DNA of 64,000 nucleotides from contig NC_064554.1 in assembly GCF_023856365.1 (NCBI RefSeq), forward strand, positions 2,223,001 through 2,287,000, in the 5' to 3' direction. The first letter of the stretch is position 1. Each line of letters starts with the position of its first letter. Source of the stretch: Brienomyrus brachyistius (taxonomy: Eukaryota > Chordata > Actinopteri > Osteoglossiformes > Mormyridae). This document shows positions 26,401 to 38,400 of the stretch, piece after piece. Under the pieces are notes generated by a model, which saw nothing but the letters and a program-made list of their open reading frames with translations, was not told the DNA's origin and did no database searches. Position numbers and translations under genes: made by a program.

Positions 26401-29400
26401 GAGAAACACCGTGGCAACTACAACGTTCGTCATCAAGACACCATCAGGGCAGCTTATCCACATAATGCTGCGTGCTTAGAGGAAGCTTTTAAACAAGAAC
26501 CTCGATATTTACCATTCGGGTTACAGTAAGCGCTACGCTCAAGGGTGCAACTGCAGTTCGTCAGGGTGTATTAGTGGCTTTTAACAATGTGACGGTAATG
26601 AGGGTTGGGACGCTTCTGTCTGATAGTATCGGTCGTTCGAAAACAAAGCGGCCCGTTAATATGAATCAGGAATGCCTGCATCAGTGGGCACAGCCAATGA
26701 GCCGCAACCTGTGCTCTTAGTCTATTAACGGAGGGGACTGTGAAGGTGTGAATTTCTGTGCTCCCTGGTGCTGAGCAGTTTAACCGAGCCGGAGCTGTAA
26801 CCTGGGATACCGATTATCACTGCGACTAAACAGCCCTGCAGTGAAAACGAGAAACTATCAGGCTGTGGTTTGCTTCCCGCAATGCTGACTTGGTTCAAAC
26901 AATCTGTAAAAAGATTGTAATTAATATGGCCCCTTACCTTGTTTCATCCAAAGAAATGTACTACTTATTTTGTATGTGTTAATAGATATTTCCACAGAGC
27001 CCATTCAAGTTAAGTTTGCTCTAGGGTGCGATAGCAGAATATCTCCTGAGATGAGAGTTGGTCACAGTTACAAAAAAGAGGGAATATCGTCTTTGCTGAT
27101 GGACAATCGAGAGGGATCTGGGGCGGGGGGGGGGGGGAGGGGGAGTAGGGGGCATCGGTCCTGGTTGATTTACTCCAATAAGCCCTCTGTGCTTCCACCG
27201 ACCTGGTCAGTGGTTCAGTGGCATGGTACCTAAATCCATGTCCAATGAATTTCTCATGTCCCATTTTCTCCCAGAAATCCAGTAAACCATGGCATCTGGC
27301 CTTGTGTGGCCACAGAGACCAAGCGCGGTATAATGACAGTGTGTAAACCAGTGTTTTTCCAATCCAGTCCCCGAGGTTCCCCAGACAGTCCACGTTTTTG
27401 TTGTCTGTGTGGCCAGAGAACCAGGTATTCGGTGTTTTTTATTGGCCGTGAGTTGGAAGGGAGCCAAAATGTGGACTGTCTGAGGGTCCCCAAGAACTGG
27501 GTTGGGAAACTCTGGTGTAGATTGATCATCATCAGAAATGCTACACGCCTTTCGAAAACTAATGAAATCCAATGCTGGTAAAACACAGAGTGACAAGCGC
27601 TAATGCGTGTATGTCAGGGGTGGCCAAGCTTATCCGCAAAGGACCAGTGTGTGTGCAGGTTTTCACTGCAACTCCCTAATTAGATTACTAATTAGAGGAC
27701 TGATTGGCTGAAGAGTCCTCACACCTGGGTGTGAACAGCTGACCTAAAGGTTATCCTAAAAACCCACATATACACCGGATAAGATTGGACACCCCTGGTG
27801 TATGTAGATATGCACAGATTTCCTTATACATCTCACTGTCCGCAGGCCTCTGTACATCACATTGGTCTTCAGCACCAAGGCCCAGCGATTCTTGCGGGTC
27901 GGCCTGGAAGTGCCGCTGTCTGGCCCGATTGCTTGCCTGCGCAGGATGGTGGCTGATGAGGGCAAGCTCTCCCCAGACCAGGTAGGAGAGGTGGCGACTT
28001 AAGAGCCCAGTGTTGCTGCCCCCTGGTGGCCAGAGATTTTCTGGCGCTTTGAATTGCTCCAGCATGAGGGATTGAATCTGATTAAGGCCAATGAGAAACT
28101 GGCCCCCTTTTCCCTGAACACAAAGTACAGTATCTGCCGTATCATTGATGACATGAGTCATTTCAGCAAAGCTACCAATGTTTTGATGCATGCCTCAAAT
28201 TATTGCTATTGTGCTGCTGCAGAAGCAGGTTGTGTCCTGTTGTATAATGACAGGATTGTGTTATAACAGTGTCCCCCCCCCTCCGCCCCCCCACAGGTAA
28301 TTCTCACAGAGGTTTACTCCACGGGGTTCCACCGCTCCTTTTTCGACGACGAGGACTTGACCAGCGTCGTAGAGACCGATATCATTTACGCCTTTCAAGC
28401 TCCGCCCCTCTACTGGAAGGGGGGTCTCTTACAGTTCTCAGGTAGTCATAGGAACTCATCCAAGCTCTTTCCATTTTTAATTTTTGACAATGAGTTCTGG
28501 GACGGTGGTACCACGGTTTATAACCAGGACTGACCTTCAGTAGTCACTGGCATCAAATTCAGTTCCATGCTCATGCCTGGAGGATGATGTGCCTCTGACC
28601 AGAAGGTTGCTGGTTCAAATCCTGTAGTTGGCTGATTGGGAATGGGATGACCCTCATTTCTCAACTGTATGTCACTCAGAATAAAAGCATCTCCTGAATG
28701 AGCAAGGGCACCCCATCCTGGGGTGGGATGAGCTCCTGACCCCCCATAACCCTTGAGTAACATAAGCACAGAAGTGGAGATTTTAATTCCAGAGAGTACA
28801 AATCCGGACCAAGATTTTGTTTCAACCAACCAGTTAAGTATAAAGAGTCACAGAGTACTCAACTGGTTGGTTGAAACAAAATCTTGGTCTGGATTTGTAC
28901 TCTCTGGACCTGAAATCTCCACCTCAGGATAAGCAGTTACAGTTATTGGATGAATCAATGTGTAAGCTCGTCTTTCTATATATCTGCTTTTTTTGTCCAG
29001 AGGTGTTAATTGTATGCTGCATACCCCATTCCTCTCGAATTGCATTGCCAAAGTCAGGAAGTCAGTTCTTAAAGGAGAAGAAATCTCAGGCAAGGTTCTT
29101 TGGTCTTTTGAGAGCTTCTGCTGTGAAGCTTACAAACAGATGTTCTCTGTCCCAGTACCATGGTATTCTGCATTATTCAGACTGGATACTTGCTAACACA
29201 TTAGAAAAGCACCTGGAATATATCCTGTTTTTTTTGTAATTTTCACTGAGAAAAAGCAGAATGGTAATTTTACATTGTGAGATGACTTTCATGGCCAGAC
29301 CAATGCATTTACTTCCCATAACACACTGCCGTTTCTGCTAACAAGCAGGCTGACTGTGTTTAAAATTATTATTATTTTGTGACACGCTGGATAGAAGGCA

Positions 29401-32400
29401 ACGGTTCTTATGAAAGCCGTTATACTGCTCATTCATCATCTTCTGTTTTCAGATGAAACGGCAGATTTCATAAAAGCCATAAAATAAAATAATGAGTTGC
29501 TTGAAGCTCACGTCTTCCTGACAATCGAACGCATGTGGCCCTCGTCCGGCTCGTTGCTGCGGTGACGTCCAAAGCGCCTTTGAGCATAACAGCCGTGTAT
29601 GATTGCCTGTGATAATTTGTTCAGTATCGCCCCCACCCCCACCCCCCCGTTCAAAGATTCAATTCCCCAGCTGGCCTGTGGTGAATTCTGCTTCTTAACT
29701 TTGAGTTTGTTTGTTTTTTTTTTTATTTTATTTTTTTTTGCGTTCACACATAAAGTGACAGCGATACCAGTCTTCTCCCTGGGATCTGGTCAGAGGTCTA
29801 TCAACACATGTACATCGTGCTTTTCCTCGTCGGGGAGATTTATTCATCTGAATTATCATACCTACAGCCTGTCTGATGCTGTTATTCCCAGACACAGCTT
29901 ATTATTTAACACAGGCTTGTAGCTCTCCCTCGAAACACTGTTAATCATGACTGTTATTTAGAGGTCAATGCTGTGTGTCAAGGTCGTCTTGGGCAGTAGG
30001 GACTCTGAGACGCTTCCTGCCGCAGCCAGCAGGGTTGCCGATTCGTGATGGTTACATGCAGAGTTCTGTCAGCCTCATGCCCCCCCCACTCCCCCCCCCA
30101 CAGCGTGAGACCGTCCTGAGAGTGAGTAATGTCTCCGTGAGCCTGATTCCTCCTGTGCGTCTGCGCAGTCTGTTTGCAGTTGGGTTATCATGCAGCTGGC
30201 TGCTGGCACGACCGTTGGAGTCGGCCCGGAGCTCGGATCGAGATGCCGGATTTCGGCAGAGGCACTCACACCTGCCAGGGAGCGAGCGTTCAGCTGCCGC
30301 GATATAAAAAGAAGCCGGCGATCACGGTCCCATGAGGAGATGGGGCGGCGCGTCGCCAACCGCTATCAGATCCGAACCTGCTTCTCTCTTACTGATAGAG
30401 TCTCCAATCTGGGCTCCTTATGGGATGTGACAGAAATACTGCTGGTGGCCTCAAGGTGGCGTATGATGAGTCAGAAACTTTCCCGATGGCAGCAAACCCA
30501 CCTTAACCCTTTAAGGCTCGCTCCTCCTCTAAACAGAACATGGCGGACAGACAGGTTTCCCCTGAAGATGGGGGCTGCATCTGGCTTAGTGGGTTAGAAC
30601 TCTGTGCATGTAATCGGAAGGTTGTTAGCTGAAGTCCCAGAGATGGTAAAGTGATTTTCAAGCAAGACCCTTAACCCCAAGTGCATAGCTTTGGGTTGAG
30701 CATTAGGGGGGTGGGGTTTGGGGGTTGAAGTCTCAACCCATTTAAGGTGGTCCAGTAGGTTGTATTAGCTGGTTTTGAATATTCCCATAATTTACTTACA
30801 TGATTAACCCTCAATTGCTCCAGGGACTGTCTAACCCAAGGTTGTCAAACTGCAGTCCTGGGGGGCCGGAGCCCGGCACATTTTTAACACACCTGATTCA
30901 GGTCCTTGTGCTAATTACCACACAGCTCTTGAGCTGAATCATTTGTGGTGGAACCGGGAAAGAACTTTAGCTACACAGGGCTCTTCCCCCCCCCCCCTCC
31001 CAGGACTGGAGTTTGACACCCCCGGTTTTACCCTTCAATCGCTTGGAGCTTCTGTACAATGAATGAATCGTAACTGATTCTTACGTTCCGCCTTCTAGGG
31101 TATCACCATAGCCTCCCATCATCACCTTACTCCGCCGGCCCCGGGGGTCAACGGTTACCTCCCCTCGGCACCCTGTCGTCTGAGTTCCTGAACCAGGTGC
31201 CCTCTGTGAAGGTCATCCTGCTGGTGTGTAACGCAGCCGGTGTGGGTCAGCAGGCTGTCAGGTAACTGCAGGGTCGCTGGCATTTAGGTTGCTGGGTTTG
31301 TCTCCAGCTTTTATACCAGCGCATGTGTGCTTGTGATAGACGCTCCGAGGCCCTTTTATCTGATAATATTTAAAATCCAGACGAGCCTGGTTACTTTTCA
31401 TCGGCATCAGAGAATACCTTCAATTTAAAATGGAACGTTACCCAGAATAATTTCAAGACTTTATGGCAGAAAATGAATTAAGAAGCCTGAAGCGCGTCAC
31501 ATTTATTTGTTTTCATCTTATCTTTACTGGTCACAACTGTAGGACTGATTTTTTTTTTCTTTAATATGTCAGAGAAATTCATTTATTTGCCTCGATAGTG
31601 GAAAAAGGTAGAAGAAAGAGGAAGATAAATCAGAAGTTATTGGGGAAATCGATCCGAAACGGAACCCCAGTAAATCCCTTTTAAGAAGAGCACTTTAAAT
31701 TCTGTATTATTATGTGTGTCCTCCGATACTCATCTTTTTATGTTTGTGTTCCCGTGGGACGAAAGTATTTCTTGGAATGAGCTGTGCACTTATGCAGTCT
31801 AGTGCATCCATTTGTTTCAGCCAATAGGAATGTGGGACCAGGTTCAGTTGACATCACTATGGATAAGGTACTTTATTCCCAATACAGTTGATTGGTGTTT
31901 GTTATCATTATTATTTTGTTACTTAGCAATTTACTACTGTGACTCATTATAAGCACCTACTGAAAGGGTCACGCCAGTAAGACCCTGTAAAGCAGTGGCC
32001 GATTGCCAAGACATTTATAGTCGATCGAGATGCAATTTCCAAACCCCCCTATTGGCAAAATCTACCAAGGGGGACTCCCTCTGGTCAGCAAATATAGCGT
32101 AGTGATTCAATAGCTGGTCAGAGTATTTTATTTGTAAAAGTAGCTCGCCTTGTAAAAAAGGTTGATTGCCGCAGACTGTCCATCTCAGAAGTTTGACTTT
32201 CAGGGCTACGGGACTCGAAATCGCACGCTGCCGGTTCCGGTTGGCAGGGAAACGCTGTCCCTATTCTTCCCTTCTGATTCTTGTCTGATCGCCAGTATCT
32301 GTTTAGTCCCCGTTGGTATCATTTGTCTCTAACTATAGCTCTGTTGTATGTGAAGCCATTTATATGCACTTTGGCAAAGTCACGCCCCCCCCCCCACCCC

Positions 32401-35400
32401 CTTGCCGCAGGTTTGGACCCCCGTTCCTCATGCGCGAGGACCGCGGCGTGTCCTGGGAGCAGCTCCAGCAGACCATCCTCAGCCGGCTCTCGTACCTGAT
32501 GATCCGTGGTGCCCAGACGCTGGTAGGCCGTCCCTCTGGCTTTCCTGCTGACAGATTTTACTCTCAGCAGTTCTATGCAGTATAATTTGGGTGCGAGGTT
32601 CAGGAGCTGTTTTGGGAACACCAGCCTGCAGTGACAAGCAGGCCTGTGGCGGGCTCTCTGCGGCGGGCTCGCTGCGGCGGGCTTGCTGTGGCGGGCTCTC
32701 TGACGCTGTGACATTCCGGTATATCGGACTGAACGTGATGTGAGTGCTAATGATTTGATGAAGCGATGTGTGCGTGTGTGATTTTTTATTTTTTTTTATC
32801 TTTTCATTCTTAATAAATAAAACTAAATAACCCAAACTTCAGACATATTTAGTGGGTGATACTAAATGAGAAGTATTGACACCGATGTTTACAAACGAAC
32901 AAGAAGGCCTCCGCCAATGAGCTTCTTTGATTTTGCTAATTGTTCCAGGAAGGCGGGGCTCTGTAACCTCCCTAAGCCAGGTGTCGTCTCCCAGGTCCTA
33001 GTGCTATCAGTTTATATATGACTTCCCTCTCAGTAAGCAGGTTTTCTTTATGGTACAAAGAGATTAAATTATAATAAACAACATTAATGGCGGTGTGTAA
33101 ATGAGGGGACAGATGAGACTGGGAAGAGCCAAGACCTTGACCTAAATTCAGTGCATGCCGCAGAGAGGTCACAGAGGGCCGATTTGGACTGTGCCGACTT
33201 GGCTGCAGAGAGCAGAGTCTGTGCTTAGCCGGTTCCTGCATCGAAGAGCAGATGCTGCCACCTGGCTCCCTGGCAGGGACTCTCACAGCCTGCCGGCTTT
33301 GATGTGAAGCCCTGAATGCAGAAGGGCAGCAGGGGTGGGCCTGCTCTGCGAGGGCCAGGCGTTCAGGAAGCACTGACCCTAACCTCCACCGCCATTCTGC
33401 TCTCTTCTGCTTCCTGGTCGGCACTAGCAGCCTTCTGTCTGAACGGCTTATAGGTTTAAGGCCTCTTCCTGTTGGGTAATTCAGCTCTGAGATCGCTGGG
33501 ATCTCATTGGTCATTCTTGGCCACACCCACATGCTCTACACTTTCCTTGACGATCTCCTCCCCCCCAGGCACTGAGCTGCTCGCATGTCTGCGTGTGCCC
33601 CACAGGCCGGGGGCATGCTGTTCCGGATACGGGTGGTGGGGGCCTCCATGTCTCAAAGCTACCTGTCCCCCCAGGACAGACGTCCACTCTACCACCCAGT
33701 GGTGGACAGGTGAGGTCGGCATCACCTTCACTCCAGCTGGATTAATTCTGAGTGGATACCAGTAACTGGTTATCCTGTCCACAGTTTTCCTTTGCTGGTT
33801 TCTGTTGCAGAGCTGCCTACAGTTTCCAAAGGTCCTTCATTCTTCCTCATTTATGCTGCTGGATATGTTACAGAAGCTTAACTGTCAAGCCAACTTCATT
33901 TGTACGGCACATTTTGATACACAGAGGTCGTTCAAAGTTCTTTTACAGAAAATGAAATAAATAAAATGCGTACAGTTCAATGGACCTAAAATATGGAAAT
34001 TGAAAATGAAATCAAAAGTACATAAAACATTTAAAAACAGATATTAAGAATAAGAACGTGCAGATTGCATAAATTACGTGAAAGCTGACGAGAACAGTTT
34101 TTTGCAAGGACTTAAAATATAATAATACTTGGGACATTGAAAAGAAATTCCATTGTCTGGCCTTGTAATGACTAAGTGCCATTTCACTAGCTGACCAATG
34201 CCTACCGATCTAAGAGAGGTTAAGCAAATTGCCTATGGTTAGTACAGCAGCATTATATATAAGACCCAGAGATGTTCTGAGCAAATACGCGTTTGTACAA
34301 GTTACCAGCATGTGAATTACCCAACCCAAACCCCAGCTCTCTTCTGACAAGCTGTATATGACCTCATCTTGATCAAGCAGATTGAGTCAATATTTGTTGA
34401 TGACGATTCTCACGGGACAGCAGCTAAGGCTTGGGCACAAGCGGTCAGCTGATTCTGCCGCCTGATTCCTTAAGCCTTCCGAAGCCTTTCCGTCATGGAG
34501 CCGGTCCAGAGCCGATGTGTGCCTTGGCCGAGATTTACGGCTCGCGGAGAACCGCTCGCCCAGACGGTCTGCGAGGATGTGATCTGTGGGCGATCTTTGC
34601 AACGTAACTTGCTTTCCCCCTCTATCTGGTGCCTCTGGGATCAGCATCGTAGTGGTACAAATCTCAGCTAGAATTGGCGGAAGCCCCCCGCTGATCCTTC
34701 AAAGGGCAACAGCACACAGTTCTGTGCTGGTCGCTAGATACACTGTATGGACAAAAGTATTGGGATGCCTGGCCATTTCACCCAGAGGAACTTTAATGAC
34801 ATCTCATTCTAAATACATAGACATCAATACAAAGCTAGTCTTCCCTTTGCATTAATAACAGCTGCTTCTCTTCTGGGAAGATTTTGGAGTATGTCTGTGG
34901 GAATTTTTGCCCATTCATCCAGAGAAGCATTTGCAAGGTCAGGCACTGATGTTGGACGTGAAGGCCTGGCTCGCAATCTCCATCCCAAAGGTGTTCAGTG
35001 GGGTTGAAGTCAGGGCTCTGTGCAGGCCAGTCAAGTTCTTCCACACCAAACTTACCCAACCAGGTCTTTATGAACCTTGCTTTGTGCACTGGGGCACAGT
35101 CATGCTGGAACAGAAAAGGACCTTCCTTCCCCAAACTGTTCCCACAAGGTTGGAAGCATAGAATTGTCCAGAATGTCTTGATATGCGCATCCAACATCAG
35201 TGCCTGACCTCACAAATGCTCTTCTGGATGAATGGGCAAAAATGCCCACAGACCAAATCCAAAATCTTGTGGAAAGCCTTCCCAGAAAAGAGGCAGCTGT
35301 TATAGCTGCAAAGGGGAGACCAGCTCCATATTGATGCCTATGGATTTATAATGGGATGTCATAAAAGTTCCTGTGGGTATAATGGCCAGGTGTCCCAGTA

Positions 35401-38400
35401 CCTTTGTCCATATAGTGTATATGCTAGATTGTGTTACAAGGGACTAGATTGAGCTGATGAAGTTCCCACTTCAACCTGTTTATCCGCCACACACAACAGA
35501 AGATGCCCGGTAAATAAACGCAGCCTGAGACCTTGCAGTGTCTGAGCAGTTTTTTGCTGAGCACGTTGGTGAAAACACACCATTTCCCACCTTTGACGAA
35601 AACTAGCTGAAATGGCAGCAGGAGAGAAGCAGCACTGAGGAAGCAGAGATGGCCTTAAAATGAGTGGTTTTCCTCCAAGCGGTGCATATTTAAACATGGC
35701 CATGCCTGCATAGTCAGAGGAGATGTGTGGGATGTTTATGATGGATGAAAGGACTGATTGTGATTGGATAACCCAGGGAGCCACAGATGATGCTGTGACT
35801 TAGGGCCTGGGCCTGTGGCCCAGGGGTTACAGGTCTGCGTACCGGGACAGAGAACTTCTCCTCGTACCTTTCAGAAAGATGCTTCGCCAAGCAATTAAGT
35901 AATGTATTGTCAAGTCATCCACAGACCACGCAAGAGCACAGTCCTCAGCATAGTTTTGTGAAGATTCCACTTTTAAAACAAACGGGTATTGATTTGCTGA
36001 AGTACAGCCTTCTATTCAGAATGGGAGTCTGCCTGGGACACTTTAACGCAGAGCCATTCACGAGAATTTACAGCACCGGGGGCTCGACACACACAGAAAC
36101 GGCTTTTTTTTTTCCCCTTCGCCCTTTTCCCTCCCTCCAGTCCTTTTGCTGACATTCAAGAAGAGCTGGCATAAATCCTAAATCCCTCCCACGTCCCAGA
36201 ATTATTCCTGCCTGAGTTTAAATCTCTTGAGAGACAAAGGCAATTATGGTGACGAGATCGCCTGTCAAAATGAATCTGACTCTGTGCCCTGGTTTGCAGT
36301 TCTTATCTTTTAATGTTACCTTTGTCATACTTTTCAGATGGTCAGCAGGAAGTAATAATAAGACAATGAGATTTGGGTAGACAATTAAACACCTACGTTT
36401 CCTCCTGTTTTTATGTCCATAAAGCACACGTGCCATTGTATTGTATTCCCTCTAGAATGCTGCCACCTTGTGGTCATTTTAATCCTCCTTTTTCCTGTGT
36501 TAAATCGCAGGTTGGCACTTCAGCACTGTCCTGTGATTCCTGTAAAGGAGGAACCTTTGCATTTGTCTTAGTTACACTGTGCTCAGCTTAGAAGAACTGA
36601 GACCATAACAACGGTTACAGTATTTTAAATGTTTTCCTGTGTGTAGCAATAGTGACATGTTTTTACATTGAGGAGATGCCTGCCTGTAGGGTCCTTTCTC
36701 ATGACCCCCATTCTTTTCCTAGGGTCCTTAGGTTCTGTGGACCAGGGGGCCCCCCCCACGTGAAGCTCATTATTGAATGGGACCACAGGATGAAGGAGAG
36801 GTGAGCCACTGCCACCCCTTAAACACTCGTGGGAGTTTTACTTACACAAAAATCTTCAGAGGGCAGAAAGAAAAATGTTTCATTCAGGGAGAAAATCTTT
36901 CTGATCAGATTGTAGAGGTGGGACCAAGATATCTGATTAGTTGGTCGTACTGGTTCTAGTTGCTTGGACCCACCTCCTCTACCATGTGATTAGTTATCTC
37001 TCTGAACCAGTCATTTTCTTCAATCATTCAACCAGTCATTTTCTTCCATCATTCAATCCTGCTTTTCGCTGGTATTTGTGACTAGTGACATGGTATATTG
37101 CAACAGCAATAAAGGGTTTGAATCAAAATTTTTCCTTCTGCCCTCAGAACATTTTTGTGTAAGTAAAACTCCCGTGGGCTCCTTAAACGGCTGCATTTTA
37201 AGGGCACAGATATTATATAATAGAGTGACGACAACGCCTGACTGGCCTTGATCCTCCAGGCTGTTCGGGAACATCCGCGAGGAGGTGGTGCAGGACTGCG
37301 AGAGTGTCAGGGCCCAGCAGCAGCAGCAGAGCTGCACGCTGGACGACTGCTTCCAGCTCTACACCAAGGAGGAGCAGGTGAGGGCTTGGCTGGCACCACG
37401 GGTCACGGCGCCGGGTCAGCGCTTTCGCTCCATACCATAATCAGGGTGATTTATTTGAGTACTTCGATCGAGGGCTTCAGTAAATTACTGGGCTGAATGT
37501 TTAAGTTTGGTAATTGACTGAAGTACTTGAGTAGAGTAAATTGCAGGCTGTCTCTATAGACACATAGCAGACTGCCTCCGTAGACACATAGCAGACTGCC
37601 TCCGTAGACACATAGCAGACTGCCTCAACGGACATGTAGCGGGCTGCCTCTGTTGACACGTAGTGGGCTGCCTCCATGGACACGTAGCGGGCTGCCTCTG
37701 TAGACATGTAGCAGGCTGCCTCCACGGACACATAGCAGGCTGCCTCTGTAGACATGTAGCAGGCTGCCTCCACGGGCATGTAGCAGGCTGCCTCTGTAGA
37801 CATGTAGCAGGCTGCCTCCACGGGCATGTAGCAGGTTGCCTCTGTAGACATGTAGCAGGCTGCCTCTACGGACACATAGCAGGCTGCCTCTGTAGACATG
37901 TAGCAGGCTGCCTCCACGGGCATGTAGCAGGCTGCCTCTGTAGACATGTAGCAGGCTGCCTCCACGGGCATGTAGCAGGTTGCCTCTGTAGACATGTAGC
38001 AGGCTACCTCTATGGACACATAGCAGGCTGCCTCTGTAGACATGTAGCAGGCTGCCTCCACGGGCATGTAGCAGGCTGCCTCTGTAGACATGTAGCAGGC
38101 TGCCTCCACGGGCATGTAGCAGGTTGCCTCTGTAGACATGTAGCAGGCTGCCTCTACAGACACATAGCAGGCTGCCTCTGTAGACATTTAGCAGGCTCCC
38201 TCCATGGACACGTAGCGGGCTGTCTCTGTAGACACATAGCAGGCTGCCTCTGTAGACATTTAGCAGGTTGCCTCTGCGGACACGTAGCGGGCTATAAATG
38301 GAAATACAAGTCAAATAAAACAAGTTTCCTTTATGCCATGGAAAGAGTATGTAACTAGAACAACCTCGGACAGCCTAGAAAGTGCATATCTGACATCCAA

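Larger units (their letters stand above)
24195..27845 (+). other. usp43 intron 4
   Basis: A 3.65-kb intron containing a full SINE (24505-24862), a hAT MITE fragment near 26105, a G-run at 27123, and two separate hAT MITEs at 27349-27514 and 27615-27797. The second one ends only 48 bp before exon 5. Confidence 0.85.
28442..31098 (+). other. usp43 intron 6
   Basis: A 2.66-kb intron with a SINE remnant (28560-28770), a perfect-looking fold-back MITE (28771-28926), a second SINE remnant (30577-30836) and a hAT MITE inserted at its end (30837-31024). The rest, 28930-30570, shows no recognised feature apart from poly-T and poly-C runs. Confidence 0.82.

Noticed and set aside
32972..33532. Minus-strand 186-codon frame in usp43 intron 8
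   Set aside because: No recognisable domain, no splice or promoter context; composition fits chance in a stop-poor stretch.
37546..38295. Possible CRISPR array
   Set aside because: Units are contiguous without unique spacers, and the setting is a vertebrate intron.
37501..38358. Open frames of 228-232 codons on both strands with 8-residue repeats
   Set aside because: They are produced by a 24-bp tandem array whose unit is a multiple of three; several frames are open at once, with no homology.
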